DNA of 6,246 bases from CAZWAP01 sp964632005 (GCA_964632005.1 CAZWAP010000080.1:1-6246), one strand, 5' to 3'; counted from the first letter of the stretch, positions 1-5,867 are shown. Made by a program: numbers and translations. Notes: generated from the letters alone by a model not told the origin.

Positions 1-398
1 AGGTCGTTGAGACTGTTGTACTTTTTGTCACGGTACCTGTCGGTTACGACGGTTACCTCGCCCCGTTGGTCGATGGACACGAGGCGGCGGCCGGTCCCCT
101 CGCACGCCAGAAGATGTCCCTTGCCGTCGAAGTACAGGCCGTTGGAACCGCCCGAGTTTTCACGGAAAGTCGAAAGTTTTTTCGTCTCCACGGACCACTT
201 GTGAATTCGATTGTTGGGTATATCGCTGAAGTAGATGTCCCCGTTGGCATCGGCGGCCGGGCCCTCGGTGAACTTGAAACCGCCTGCCAGCTTCTCGATC
301 TTCGCGCCGGGAGCCACTACTGCTGCCCCCCGCGCTGCATACGGACTCGTCGCGACCAGCAGTGCCGCTATAATCAGACTTAAGGATTTGCCGTTCAT
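1..398 (-). CDS. Secreted SMP-30/gluconolactonase-like beta-propeller protein, N-terminal part (cut by window edge)
   Basis: The reading frame opens with ATG at 398 and runs off the left edge after 132 complete codons, so only the N-terminal part is present. Residues 1-24 look like a Sec signal peptide: a lysine at residue 4, a hydrophobic core at about 6-17, and a possible cleavage site around Ala22-Arg-Gly24. The mature part has SMP-30/gluconolactonase/LRE hallmarks: FTEGP at 43-47, whose Glu45 fits the first metal ligand, DANGDIYFSD at 50-59, SNGLYFD at 85-91, and N-x-L-N-D at 128-132, fitting the second metal-ligand region. Family members are six-bladed propellers that hydrolyse sugar lactones or related esters with a bound divalent metal. 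The exact substrate cannot be read here. The start is backed by a purine-rich GGAAAGGGA about 6 bases upstream. It lies far downstream of the aro-type genes, beyond a terminator-like hairpin, so it is probably transcribed separately. Confidence 0.85.
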   Translation of the reverse strand, partial: MNGKSLSLIIAALLVATSPYAARGAAVVAPGAKIEKLAGGFKFTEGPAADANGDIYFSDIPNNRIHKWSVETKKLSTFRENSGGSNGLYFDGKGHLLACEGTGRRLVSIDQRGEVTVVTDRYRDKKYNSLND

Positions 399-477
399 CT
401 TACGTCCCTTTCCTTTTTGGCTTGTAAAATTGATCCTGTGCTTCGTGCGCCGGCACGATCACCGATACATTGCACTA

Positions 478-507
478 ACTATACCGCGCGGATTCGGCTT
501 ACCGCAA
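478..507 (-). promoter_or_regulatory. Weak promoter candidate for the SMP-30-like gene
   Basis: On the minus strand a TATAGT box (483-478) lies 18 bases downstream of TTGCGG (507-502). The -10 box matches five of six consensus positions and the -35 box only three. Initiation near 470 would leave a leader of about 70 bases before the ATG at 398. It is supported by motif and position only. Confidence 0.3.
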
Positions 508-784
508 CACCACGGCTTTTGATTCGCTTGCGAGTTGATCAGCCCAGACGCAACCTGACTGACCCGGCCCCGGCCCTACCGCGCGCGGGCTTTTCCAAGG
601 GTTCCATTTCCTGACCTCCATTGTTGCAATTAGTGGTGTTTGCGCTGGTCGACTAAGAAACTCGCAGGGTGAACGTTCGTTGCGCCGTCCCTTTACACAA
701 GGCCAGCCCAAATTCTACCTCTCCAGGCTGACAAGGTCGAAGCAAATCCACCCCCTCCTTGCTCCAAGCTTCAGCAGCGCGACG

Positions 785-964
785 CTACCAGGCCGGCCTG
801 AGTACTTCGCTGAGCAGACGCGGCGACCGATGATTAGGAATAGCGTGACAGACGCCGAGGCTTAGACAAATAGGTGTGAAGAACAGCTCAGCCCATACGA
901 AAACAGGCGACAGTATCGCGCCTCGACAATACTGTCGCCACCATTCCTCCTTGAATTCACTCAT
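785..964 (-). CDS. Doubtful small ORF, 59 residues
   Basis: ATG at 964 opens a 59-residue frame ending in TAG at 785-787. Its start overlaps the TGA of the frame following mgtC in an ATGA arrangement, which is typical of translational coupling. The product would be Trp-rich near its start (EEWWRQY at residues 6-12), hydrophobic in the middle (about residues 17-38) and polar at the end. It resembles nothing I know. The terminator-like hairpin at 906-939 lies wholly inside it, which argues against its being translated to the end. It is listed because the overlap is suggestive, but chance is the likelier explanation. Confidence 0.12.
   Translation of the reverse strand: MSEFKEEWWRQYCRGAILSPVFVWAELFFTPICLSLGVCHAIPNHRSPRLLSEVLRPAW
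898..939 (-). terminator. Intrinsic terminator-like hairpin downstream of the MgtC-like gene
   Basis: Positions 906-916 (GGCGACAGTAT) and 929-939 (ATACTGTCGCC) form a perfect 11-base-pair inverted repeat around a 12-base loop. Read on the minus strand, the stem is followed at once by TGTTTTCG (905-898), a short T tract, as expected of a rho-independent terminator for transcripts arriving from the mgtC side. On the plus strand no T tract follows, so the direction is clear. It lies about 214 bases beyond the mgtC stop, which is long for a 3' UTR. The short T tract is the main weakness. Confidence 0.6.
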
Positions 965-1152
965 AGACTACCAGCCAAGCCGAAGAATGTCCAATGAATA
1001 ACCGTGCTTTTCTTCATTTTTTCTTCCATCGTGTCCCTGCCGCTCTTTGGGTCGCCCCATTTTAACATACGACCCCCAAGAAAGGTTGTTCGTGTAAAGA
1101 TAGGCAAGGAAGGTGTTGGGCTTTGGGCTTTGCAGGAGCAGTAGGCATCAGC

Positions 1153-1611
1153 CTATAGCTGCTTGCCGGCGGCCTCTGGCGGTTGGCGTTTCAACCTCCT
1201 GCGCTCAAACGGTTTCACCAGCGGCATAAGACACAGCAGGACCCCAAGGCCAATGGCCGTGGCTATGATGGCAAGGCGGTGCATACCGGCGCCGCAAGCC
1301 ATTCCAATGCTTGCGACAAGCCATATGGTCGCAGCGGTAGTCAGGCCGTGCACGCCGCCTCTATCCTGGATAATAGCTCCGGCGCCCAGAAACCCAACAC
1401 CGGTTACCACCTGAGCGGCAATCCGCGCGACCGACTCCTCCCTGCCCGCCGAGAGCCGAACAGAGATTATCGTGAAAACCGACGCCCCCACGCATATCAG
1501 TATATTGGTCCGCAGGCCCGCGGCCTTGCCGCTTAGCTCCCGCTCCAGCCCGATGATTGCACCAAGCACAACGGCCAGCAGAATGCTCGGCAGGTCGTTC
1601 GGCCAGTTCAT
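1153..1611 (-). CDS. MgtC/SapB-family inner-membrane protein (short form)
   Basis: This 152-residue protein has about five hydrophobic segments (roughly residues 5-22, 36-53, 62-81, 90-108 and 112-131) and a short basic C-terminal tail. The MgtC/SapB signature is plain: GLERE at 21-25, AGLRT at 31-35, GVGFLGAG at 71-78 and GLTTAATIW at 89-97. It lacks the C-terminal cytoplasmic ACT-like domain of Salmonella MgtC, so it is the minimal membrane-domain type. Family members are linked to growth in low magnesium and, for MgtC itself, to inhibition of the F-type ATPase; the role of short forms is poorly known. I chose ATG at 1611 because AAAGG lies 7 bases upstream; a TTG at 1626 would add five residues. 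Only 4 bases separate the start from the stop of the type II dehydroquinate synthase, and its ribosome-binding site lies in that gene's last codons, implying translational coupling. Confidence 0.9.
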   Translation of the reverse strand: MNWPNDLPSILLAVVLGAIIGLERELSGKAAGLRTNILICVGASVFTIISVRLSAGREESVARIAAQVVTGVGFLGAGAIIQDRGGVHGLTTAATIWLVASIGMACGAGMHRLAIIATAIGLGVLLCLMPLVKPFERRRLKRQPPEAAGKQL

Positions 1612-1615
1612 CGTC

Positions 1616-2611
1616 CTACCTTTCAATCAATGTCTCATCGACCTCTATACCGAAGTGACGGCCGGCCTTTTCGATATGCGCCAGTACCTTGTCACCCTGT
1701 TTAAGCGTAGTTATAGAGAGGGCCTGACCCTCAGGCCCGACCAGCCGAATAGTCTCCGCGTTTTGCAGGACGAGGCTTACTACTTGCCCTTCGGCCTCTG
1801 CCTCGACCAGCATCATCGGTCTTCTCTCAATCTTGTTCCTGCCGAGATAAGCGGTCTGCGTCTTGCCGTGGAAGTCCACGATCAGCACCTCGTCGCCTGC
1901 CTTGAGGTCTGCTAAGTACTTGGTCTTGCCGTCCGGAGCAAGGGTATAAGCGTGAACGGCCCCGGCGTTGACACGGAATGGCCGCGACGCCACGTACGGG
2001 TTGTCGATGGATTCGGAGTGTACCAGGAAGAAACCGCAGGCCGTGTTGCCGACAAGCATACCTTCACCTGGGATCATCTGCGTGCACGTATCCAGGCAGG
2101 CCCTGTCTCCCATACCCAGCTGCTTGGTCGATGTGACCGTGGCAGTAACAAGCTCGACCTTTTCACTTATGCCGTGAATTATTTCAGCGCACCTCTTGAT
2201 TTCGTTAACGTCGGTGGTATCGAGCACCACGCCGTCAACTCCCTTTTCCAGTATTTCGACCATCAGCTTGGCCTGCTCGCTCGTGTTGACCTGCACCATA
2301 ATATTGGTCTTTCGCCTGGCCAGGAGATTCTCAACCGGGATGATAGTCCAATCAAGCATTCTCAACACCACGGTCTTGCCGATTGGCACGGCCGCGGCCC
2401 TGTCCTCGTCATCCTTTCCAGCGATGTCTATGAATTCGACGTGGATGCCTGGCCGGATATCCCCTTCCGCTTCCACGGTCTTGATCTTGCCGAATTGTCG
2501 AACCTTGCCACTCTGGCCGTCCGGCAGCACAAGGGCCTCGGCGCCGCTCTCGAGTGCAGCTATCGCCAGCTCTTTGTTGTATGGCACCACTTTAACCCAG
2601 AGGCTTTTCAT
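1616..2611 (-). CDS. aroB': 3-dehydroquinate synthase II (archaeal type, aroB')
   Basis: The 331-residue protein matches the archaeal-type dehydroquinate synthase family (MJ1249 type; usually about 330-370 residues). In that family it performs NAD-dependent oxidative deamination and cyclisation of 2-amino-3,7-dideoxy-D-threo-hept-6-ulosonate to 3-dehydroquinate. The conserved half is residues 165-321: GDRACLDTC (168-176), GEGMLVGN (182-189), LVHSE (196-200), NPYVASRPFRVNAGAVHAY (204-222), KAGDEVLIVD (237-246), KIERRPMMLVEAE (260-272), LQNAETIRLV (282-291) and RHFG (318-321). The ATG at 2611 has AAGGA 8 bases upstream. The ADH synthase that would make its substrate lies just upstream on the same strand, and the MgtC-like gene follows 4 bases downstream. 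The related enzyme GriH instead makes 3-amino-4-hydroxybenzoate, so the actual product may differ. The family assignment is firm; the substrate is inferred. Confidence 0.93.
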   Translation of the reverse strand: MKSLWVKVVPYNKELAIAALESGAEALVLPDGQSGKVRQFGKIKTVEAEGDIRPGIHVEFIDIAGKDDEDRAAAVPIGKTVVLRMLDWTIIPVENLLARRKTNIMVQVNTSEQAKLMVEILEKGVDGVVLDTTDVNEIKRCAEIIHGISEKVELVTATVTSTKQLGMGDRACLDTCTQMIPGEGMLVGNTACGFFLVHSESIDNPYVASRPFRVNAGAVHAYTLAPDGKTKYLADLKAGDEVLIVDFHGKTQTAYLGRNKIERRPMMLVEAEAEGQVVSLVLQNAETIRLVGPEGQALSITTLKQGDKVLAHIEKAGRHFGIEVDETLIER

Positions 2612-2640
2612 CGTTGCAATCCTTTATTGACCCGGCAGCA

Positions 2641-2736
2641 TTATTCGAAGAAGTAAGACCGCCGACTTTGCGTATCTTTACGACGTTTCGCACCGCGATT
2701 TAACTCGGCCTTGACAAGCCGGTCAACATATTTCAT
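2641..2736 (-). CDS. Doubtful small ORF, 31 residues, in the gap before the type II dehydroquinate synthase
   Basis: ATG at 2736 opens a 31-residue, strongly basic frame (KRRK at about residues 18-21) that ends in TAA at 2641-2643, 29 bases before the type II synthase. The frame is open upstream as far as the end of the ADH synthase gene. There is no ribosome-binding site before the ATG, and a good promoter (2726-2698) lies inside it. I recognise no family. It is more likely promoter and leader DNA than a gene. Confidence 0.15.
   Translation of the reverse strand: MKYVDRLVKAELNRGAKRRKDTQSRRSYFFE
2698..2726 (-). promoter_or_regulatory. Sigma-70-like promoter for the type II synthase-mgtC pair
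   Basis: On the minus strand TTGACC (2726-2721, five of six consensus bases) and TTAAAT (2703-2698, four of six) are separated by exactly 17 bases. Initiation near 2691 would give a leader of about 80 bases before the ATG at 2611. This would allow the synthase and the MgtC-like gene to be expressed apart from the ADH synthase upstream. The assignment rests on motif and spacing only. Confidence 0.45.
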
Positions 2737-2764
2737 CGGTGGTCGGGCCAGCCACTTGAGCGGC

Positions 2765-3559
2765 TCAGCCCTTCAGGATTTGCAACGCCTGCTCGACCGT
2801 GGCACCATCGTGCACCATTTTGCTCAGCGCTTTGACCATCTTTGTGGGACTATCGTGCTGAAAGGCATTTCGCCCGATGGAGACGCCGGCCGCTCCAGCC
2901 CGGAGGGCCCCTTCGACCATCCTGAATATCTCTTCGTCGCTTCCCATCTTCGGCCCACCCGCAATGACCACCGGCACCGGGCAACCCTGGACGACTTCGC
3001 TGAAGCTATCTGAGCTGCCTGTATAGACAACCTTTACGATGTCTGCCCCTAACTCTGCGCCCACCCTTGCAGCGTGCTTTACGTTCTTGAGCTCGTACTC
3101 ATCCTTTATCTTCGGGCCGCGGGTGTACATCATCGCCACCAGCGGCACCTGCCACTGGAAGCAGCTCCCACTGACTTGGCCGAGCTGGCCAAGCATTTCC
3201 CTGTCCGTCTCAGCTCCGAGGTTTATGTGTACCGATACGGCGTCCGCTCCTAACTGGATCGCCTCTTCGACCGTGCAGACCAGCTCCTTGGCGTTGGGAT
3301 CGGGGCTCAAGGTCGTTCCGCCTGAAAGGTGTACGATCAACCCGACGTCTTCGCCGGCGCCCCTGTGCCCTGCGCGGACAATACCTTTATGCATCAAGAT
3401 CGCATTTGCACCGCCCGCCACCACCTTGCTGATCGTTTGCCGCATATCCGTCAGCCCCGCCACGGGCCCAACGCTGACCCCATGGTCCATTGGAACGATG
3501 ACGGTCTTGCCGGAATTACGGTCGATTATCCGCTCAAGTCGTATTTTCTTGCCTATCAT
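2765..3559 (-). CDS. aroA': 2-amino-3,7-dideoxy-D-threo-hept-6-ulosonate synthase (ADH synthase, aroA'), class I aldolase
   Basis: This 264-residue protein closely resembles the archaeal ADH synthase MJ0400, a DeoC/FbaB-type class I aldolase. In methanogens it transfers a C3 unit from 6-deoxy-5-ketofructose 1-phosphate to L-aspartate semialdehyde, giving the precursor that the type II dehydroquinate synthase converts. The catalytic positions I recall from MJ0400 are kept with a constant offset of eight: Asp25 in PMDHG, Tyr145 in AMMYTRG, and Schiff-base Lys176 in ADIVKVVYTG. The phosphate-binding loops GGPKMGSDEE and GVSIGRNAFQH follow. ATG at 3559 has GGAG 8 bases upstream. The gene is separated by 153 bases from its presumed partner downstream, with a promoter candidate between them. 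An alternative is a GriI-type aldolase using dihydroxyacetone phosphate in a secondary pathway; the sequence alone does not settle this. Confidence 0.92.
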   Translation of the reverse strand: MIGKKIRLERIIDRNSGKTVIVPMDHGVSVGPVAGLTDMRQTISKVVAGGANAILMHKGIVRAGHRGAGEDVGLIVHLSGGTTLSPDPNAKELVCTVEEAIQLGADAVSVHINLGAETDREMLGQLGQVSGSCFQWQVPLVAMMYTRGPKIKDEYELKNVKHAARVGAELGADIVKVVYTGSSDSFSEVVQGCPVPVVIAGGPKMGSDEEIFRMVEGALRAGAAGVSIGRNAFQHDSPTKMVKALSKMVHDGATVEQALQILKG

Positions 3560-3643
3560 ATTTGTCTCTCCAACTGCAGAGATTCGAGAATCCAGTCACA
3601 AGGCACCGGGTCCGCCAGCGGAATCTTAGCATCCCGCTCAGGC

Positions 3644-3649
3644 ATTATA
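3644..3649 (-). promoter_or_regulatory. Consensus -10 box upstream of the ADH synthase gene
   Basis: A perfect TATAAT lies on the minus strand at 3649-3644, about 85 bases before the ADH synthase ATG, which would place initiation near 3637. No hexamer at the expected distance resembles TTGACA (AGGAAC lies at 17 bases spacing), so activity may be weak or need an activator. Its presence in a 238-base gap suggests the ADH synthase gene can start its own transcript. Confidence 0.35.
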
Positions 3650-3745
3650 TACCGCCGAGCCTTTAGGTTCCTGCTTCCTCAAATCTACCCGAGACCCCCG
3701 GAAAATCAAGAAAAAAGATATGCCCTGGTCCCCGCTCTTATCGCC

Positions 3746-3774
3746 CGGCTGGCCAGTTAGGCCACAGCCAGCCG
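3746..3774 (-). terminator. GC-rich hairpin after the HMGL-like aldolase; possible terminator or attenuator
   Basis: CGGCTGGC (3746-3753) pairs perfectly with GCCAGCCG (3767-3774) around a 13-base loop. An alternative inner stem TGGCC/GGCCA (3750-3754 with 3760-3764) competes with it. It begins about 24 bases after the aldolase stop codon. No T tract follows directly on the minus strand; a T-rich run (TCTTTTTTCTTG) comes only about 30 bases later. It is therefore not a standard intrinsic terminator, and its role is uncertain. Confidence 0.3.
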
Positions 3775-3797
3775 CAATGGTGCAAACAGCAGCACGC

Positions 3798-4748
3798 CTA
3801 ATCTAGCGATTGGCACAGCTCTTCGTAGAATTCGGCGTACTTATCCTTTCGATCCGTTTTCCGCAGAGCTATCGCTGATCGCGGATGCTCATTCAGTATT
3901 CCGGTTATCATATAAGGTATGATGTAGCCCCACTCGATCTCCTCGCGCATCGGAATCATATAGTCTTGGATCACCTTGAGGATAGGGGTGAGGTCGAACT
4001 TCGGATTCTTGAGGAAGCCGACCAGTAATTCCAGGCAACAATTTCCAGGGCCACGACCGATGCCGTAGAGAGAGCCATCGACGTAGTTGGCGTTGTGGAT
4101 TATTCCCTCGATGGTGTTGGCGTAGGCCAATTGCTGCTGATTGTGGCAATGGATCCCGATCTCCTTGCCAGGCAAATGCTCACGGTAGAGCTTGACCAGA
4201 TACTCGATCTGCTCGCAATAGAGCGCCCCGAAGCTGTCCACGACATAGACCACATCGACCGGTGTTTTGGCGAGCTGATCGAGCGCTTCAACCAGGTCCG
4301 GCTCAATCTCCTTGGAGACGGCCATGATGTTGACGGTCGTCTCGTAGCCGAGGTCGTGGCACTTGCTGACCAGCTCGATCGCGCTGTCGATGTATTTGAC
4401 GTAGGTTGCGGCCCGAATCATATCGATGGGGCTCTCGTCGGCCGGCGCAAAGGTCTGCTCCTTTACACGGTAGGAATCCACCATAACGCTTATCTTGAGA
4501 TTCGACTCGATTCCCGCGCGGTCGATGATTTCCCTGATCTTGTCGTCGTCGCAGTACTTCCACGCCCCGTAATCGGTAGGGGGGAACAGTTCCCGGCTGC
4601 TGCGGTAGCCCATCTCCATGTAGTCAATCCCGCTCTTCGAAAGAGCCTTGTAAACGGCACAGACAAACTCGTCGGTGAAATAGTGGTTGTTGATCAGCCC
4701 ACCGTCCCTGATCGTGCAATCTAGTACTCTTATCTGTTCCCTGTACAT
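3798..4748 (-). CDS. HMGL-like (DRE-TIM) aldolase, 4-hydroxy-2-oxovalerate aldolase-related, substrate unknown
   Basis: The 316-residue protein has the HMG-CoA lyase-like TIM-barrel signature: LDCTIRDGG (9-17) with Arg14 and Asp15 in the catalytic and metal-binding positions, VDSFG (170-174), and GIHCHN (198-203) whose His200 and His202 fit the remaining metal ligands. DGSLYGIGRGPGN further on matches the conserved glycine-rich loop near the C-terminal end of the barrel. Known relatives cleave or form C-C bonds next to a 2-keto acid or acyl-CoA using a divalent metal, as in 4-hydroxy-2-oxovalerate aldolase, isopropylmalate synthase and HMG-CoA lyase. This subgroup is usually annotated only as 'aldolase catalytic domain-containing' and has no settled substrate. 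The DmpG-specific C-terminal partner region seems absent, and no acetaldehyde dehydrogenase gene is adjacent, so pollutant-type catabolism is unlikely. AAGG lies 7 bases before the ATG, and the gap to the aroB stop is only 15 bases, so the two genes are very probably co-transcribed. Confidence 0.85.
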   Translation of the reverse strand: MYREQIRVLDCTIRDGGLINNHYFTDEFVCAVYKALSKSGIDYMEMGYRSSRELFPPTDYGAWKYCDDDKIREIIDRAGIESNLKISVMVDSYRVKEQTFAPADESPIDMIRAATYVKYIDSAIELVSKCHDLGYETTVNIMAVSKEIEPDLVEALDQLAKTPVDVVYVVDSFGALYCEQIEYLVKLYREHLPGKEIGIHCHNQQQLAYANTIEGIIHNANYVDGSLYGIGRGPGNCCLELLVGFLKNPKFDLTPILKVIQDYMIPMREEIEWGYIIPYMITGILNEHPRSAIALRKTDRKDKYAEFYEELCQSLD

Positions 4749-4763
4749 AGCGCTGCCTTCGGT

Positions 4764-5867
4764 TCAGATTTCCCGTAGCTTGCTCAAGATCTTTTCTACA
4801 ATCGCTTCATCCACGTCCACGGCCCATTGACCGTCCCGGCAGTATACCTGCCCGATGTCACTTAGCAAGACGAATTTCGGCCATTTGCCGACGGCCTTCT
4901 TGTCCCGCTTTACAAGGTCGATAAGCTTCTCTTCGGCCAAGTGCGACGGTAATTTTAGCGAAAGGCCCAGTTTTTCAAGCATTCTGCGGACCCTCTCCAG
5001 CCTGCCGGTCCCCCCCAACCCAAGCTCGATTTCGATAAGGCCCGCCGCAACCAGCCCTATCGCCACCGCCTCACCGTGCAGAAGCTCATACCCGCTGGCC
5101 GCCTCGACGGCGTGTCCGATAGTATGGCCGTAGTTCAGAATCCTCCTGAGATTCCGCTCGCCCGGATCGGCCGCGACCACGCTACCTTTTATCCTGCAGT
5201 TGAACGCGGCAACCCGCGCAAGCACCTCGCTTCTCCGCTCAAGAACAGCCTGCAGGTTCCGTTCGAGGAAATCAAAATAGGGCGCATCGGCGATCAGGGC
5301 GTGTTTTACAGATTCAACCAGGCCGGCCCTGTATTGCCTTTCGTCAAGCGTTGAGAGGGTCGAGACGTCGATATACACGGCCGACGGTTGCCAGAACGCC
5401 CCGAAGGCGTTCTTGCTGAGGCTCGAGTCCACCCCGGTTTTGCCCCCGATGGCAGAGTCGGCCTGGGCAACGGTCGTAGTGGGGATGTGGGCCACTGGGA
5501 CCCCTCGCTTGAAGATCGAGGCCGCAAACCCCGCAATATCGCCGACAGTGCCGCCGCCCAGGCCGACCACGAGCGTATCGCGGCCCAGATACGCCTCTTC
5601 CATCGCCTCTATTATTGAGACCACGGTGTCGATCTTTTTCGAGGCCTCTCCCGCAGGGCTGATTACGAATCGCGCCACGTCTTGCTCCGCAATGAGCGCG
5701 CCCAGATGGCCGGCAGATACAAGGTTCTCATCGGTTACCACGAACTTGTTGTACCCGGGGAACTCCGCCTCTATTCTCCCCCACAGGGAACCCAGAATAC
5801 CCGCAGCGATCGTGATGGTGTAGCTGTCTGCTCGCCTGGGAGGGATGTCAACCTTGAGTTCCGTCAT
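4764..5867 (-). CDS. aroB: 3-dehydroquinate synthase, type I (AroB)
   Basis: The 367-residue product has the usual AroB length. It would convert DAHP to 3-dehydroquinate with NAD and a divalent metal in the cytoplasm, the second step of the standard shikimate pathway. The NAD-binding segment GGGTVGDIAGF (104-114) and the block PTTTVAQADSAIGGKTGVD (129-147) are intact. Metal ligands fit Glu185, His248 and His264. Other active-site positions typical of true dehydroquinate synthases are present: Asp137, Lys143, Lys152, Asn153, Lys188, Lys227, Arg241, Asn245, His252 and the DKK at 322-324. By my recollection, 2-epi-5-epi-valiolone and related sugar-phosphate cyclases differ at several of these, so a genuine AroB is favoured. 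I chose ATG at 5867, which has AGGA 7 bases upstream and begins just before the conserved N-terminal strand; a start at 5945 would add 26 unrelated residues. The HMGL-like aldolase follows after 15 bases. Confidence 0.93.
   Translation of the reverse strand: MTELKVDIPPRRADSYTITIAAGILGSLWGRIEAEFPGYNKFVVTDENLVSAGHLGALIAEQDVARFVISPAGEASKKIDTVVSIIEAMEEAYLGRDTLVVGLGGGTVGDIAGFAASIFKRGVPVAHIPTTTVAQADSAIGGKTGVDSSLSKNAFGAFWQPSAVYIDVSTLSTLDERQYRAGLVESVKHALIADAPYFDFLERNLQAVLERRSEVLARVAAFNCRIKGSVVAADPGERNLRRILNYGHTIGHAVEAASGYELLHGEAVAIGLVAAGLIEIELGLGGTGRLERVRRMLEKLGLSLKLPSHLAEEKLIDLVKRDKKAVGKWPKFVLLSDIGQVYCRDGQWAVDVDEAIVEKILSKLREI

Larger units (their letters stand above)
399..1152. other. Gene-poor stretch between the MgtC-like gene and the SMP-30-like gene
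   Basis: About 750 bases contain no gene I can recognise on either strand. On the minus strand the stretch holds a reading frame that stays open after the mgtC stop (to 961), a 59-residue frame overlapping its end (964-785), a strong hairpin (906-939), a 12-base perfect palindrome CAGGCCGGCCTG (789-800), a GGAGGT ribosome-binding-like site preceding a 22-codon frame (607-539), and a weak promoter (507-478). None of the frames resembles a family I know. No tRNA or other structured RNA gene was seen. The stretch may be plain intergenic DNA plus the 3' tail of the upstream transcript, or a decayed gene. Confidence 0.5.

Noticed and set aside
752..763. Perfect AAGGAGG on the minus strand, followed by GTG and TTG codons opening a 32-codon frame
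   Set aside because: The GTG is too close to the site, the TTG start is weak, and the frame matches nothing. It is probably a chance purine run.
789..800. 12-base perfect palindrome CAGGCCGGCCTG as an operator or recombination site
   Set aside because: There is no second copy and no nearby promoter or mobile-element gene. A GC palindrome of this size can arise by chance.
680..865. Plus-strand 61-codon frame in the gene-poor stretch
   Set aside because: It has no clear ribosome-binding site and no recognisable domain, and its composition looks like noncoding sequence.
1612..1626. TTG at 1626 as the start of the MgtC-like gene
   Set aside because: It would overlap the end of the type II synthase and add five residues. 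ATG at 1611 has a suitable AAAGG 7 bases upstream.
1952..2656. Long plus-strand frame (234 codons) opposite the type II synthase
   Set aside because: It lies antisense to a gene with unmistakable family motifs, and its translation matches nothing known. It is an effect of GC-rich codon use.
4095..4724. Long plus-strand frame (209 codons) opposite the HMGL-like aldolase
   Set aside because: It is antisense to the aldolase, with no family resemblance. Its hydrophobic and Asp/Val-rich make-up is the mirror of the aldolase codons.
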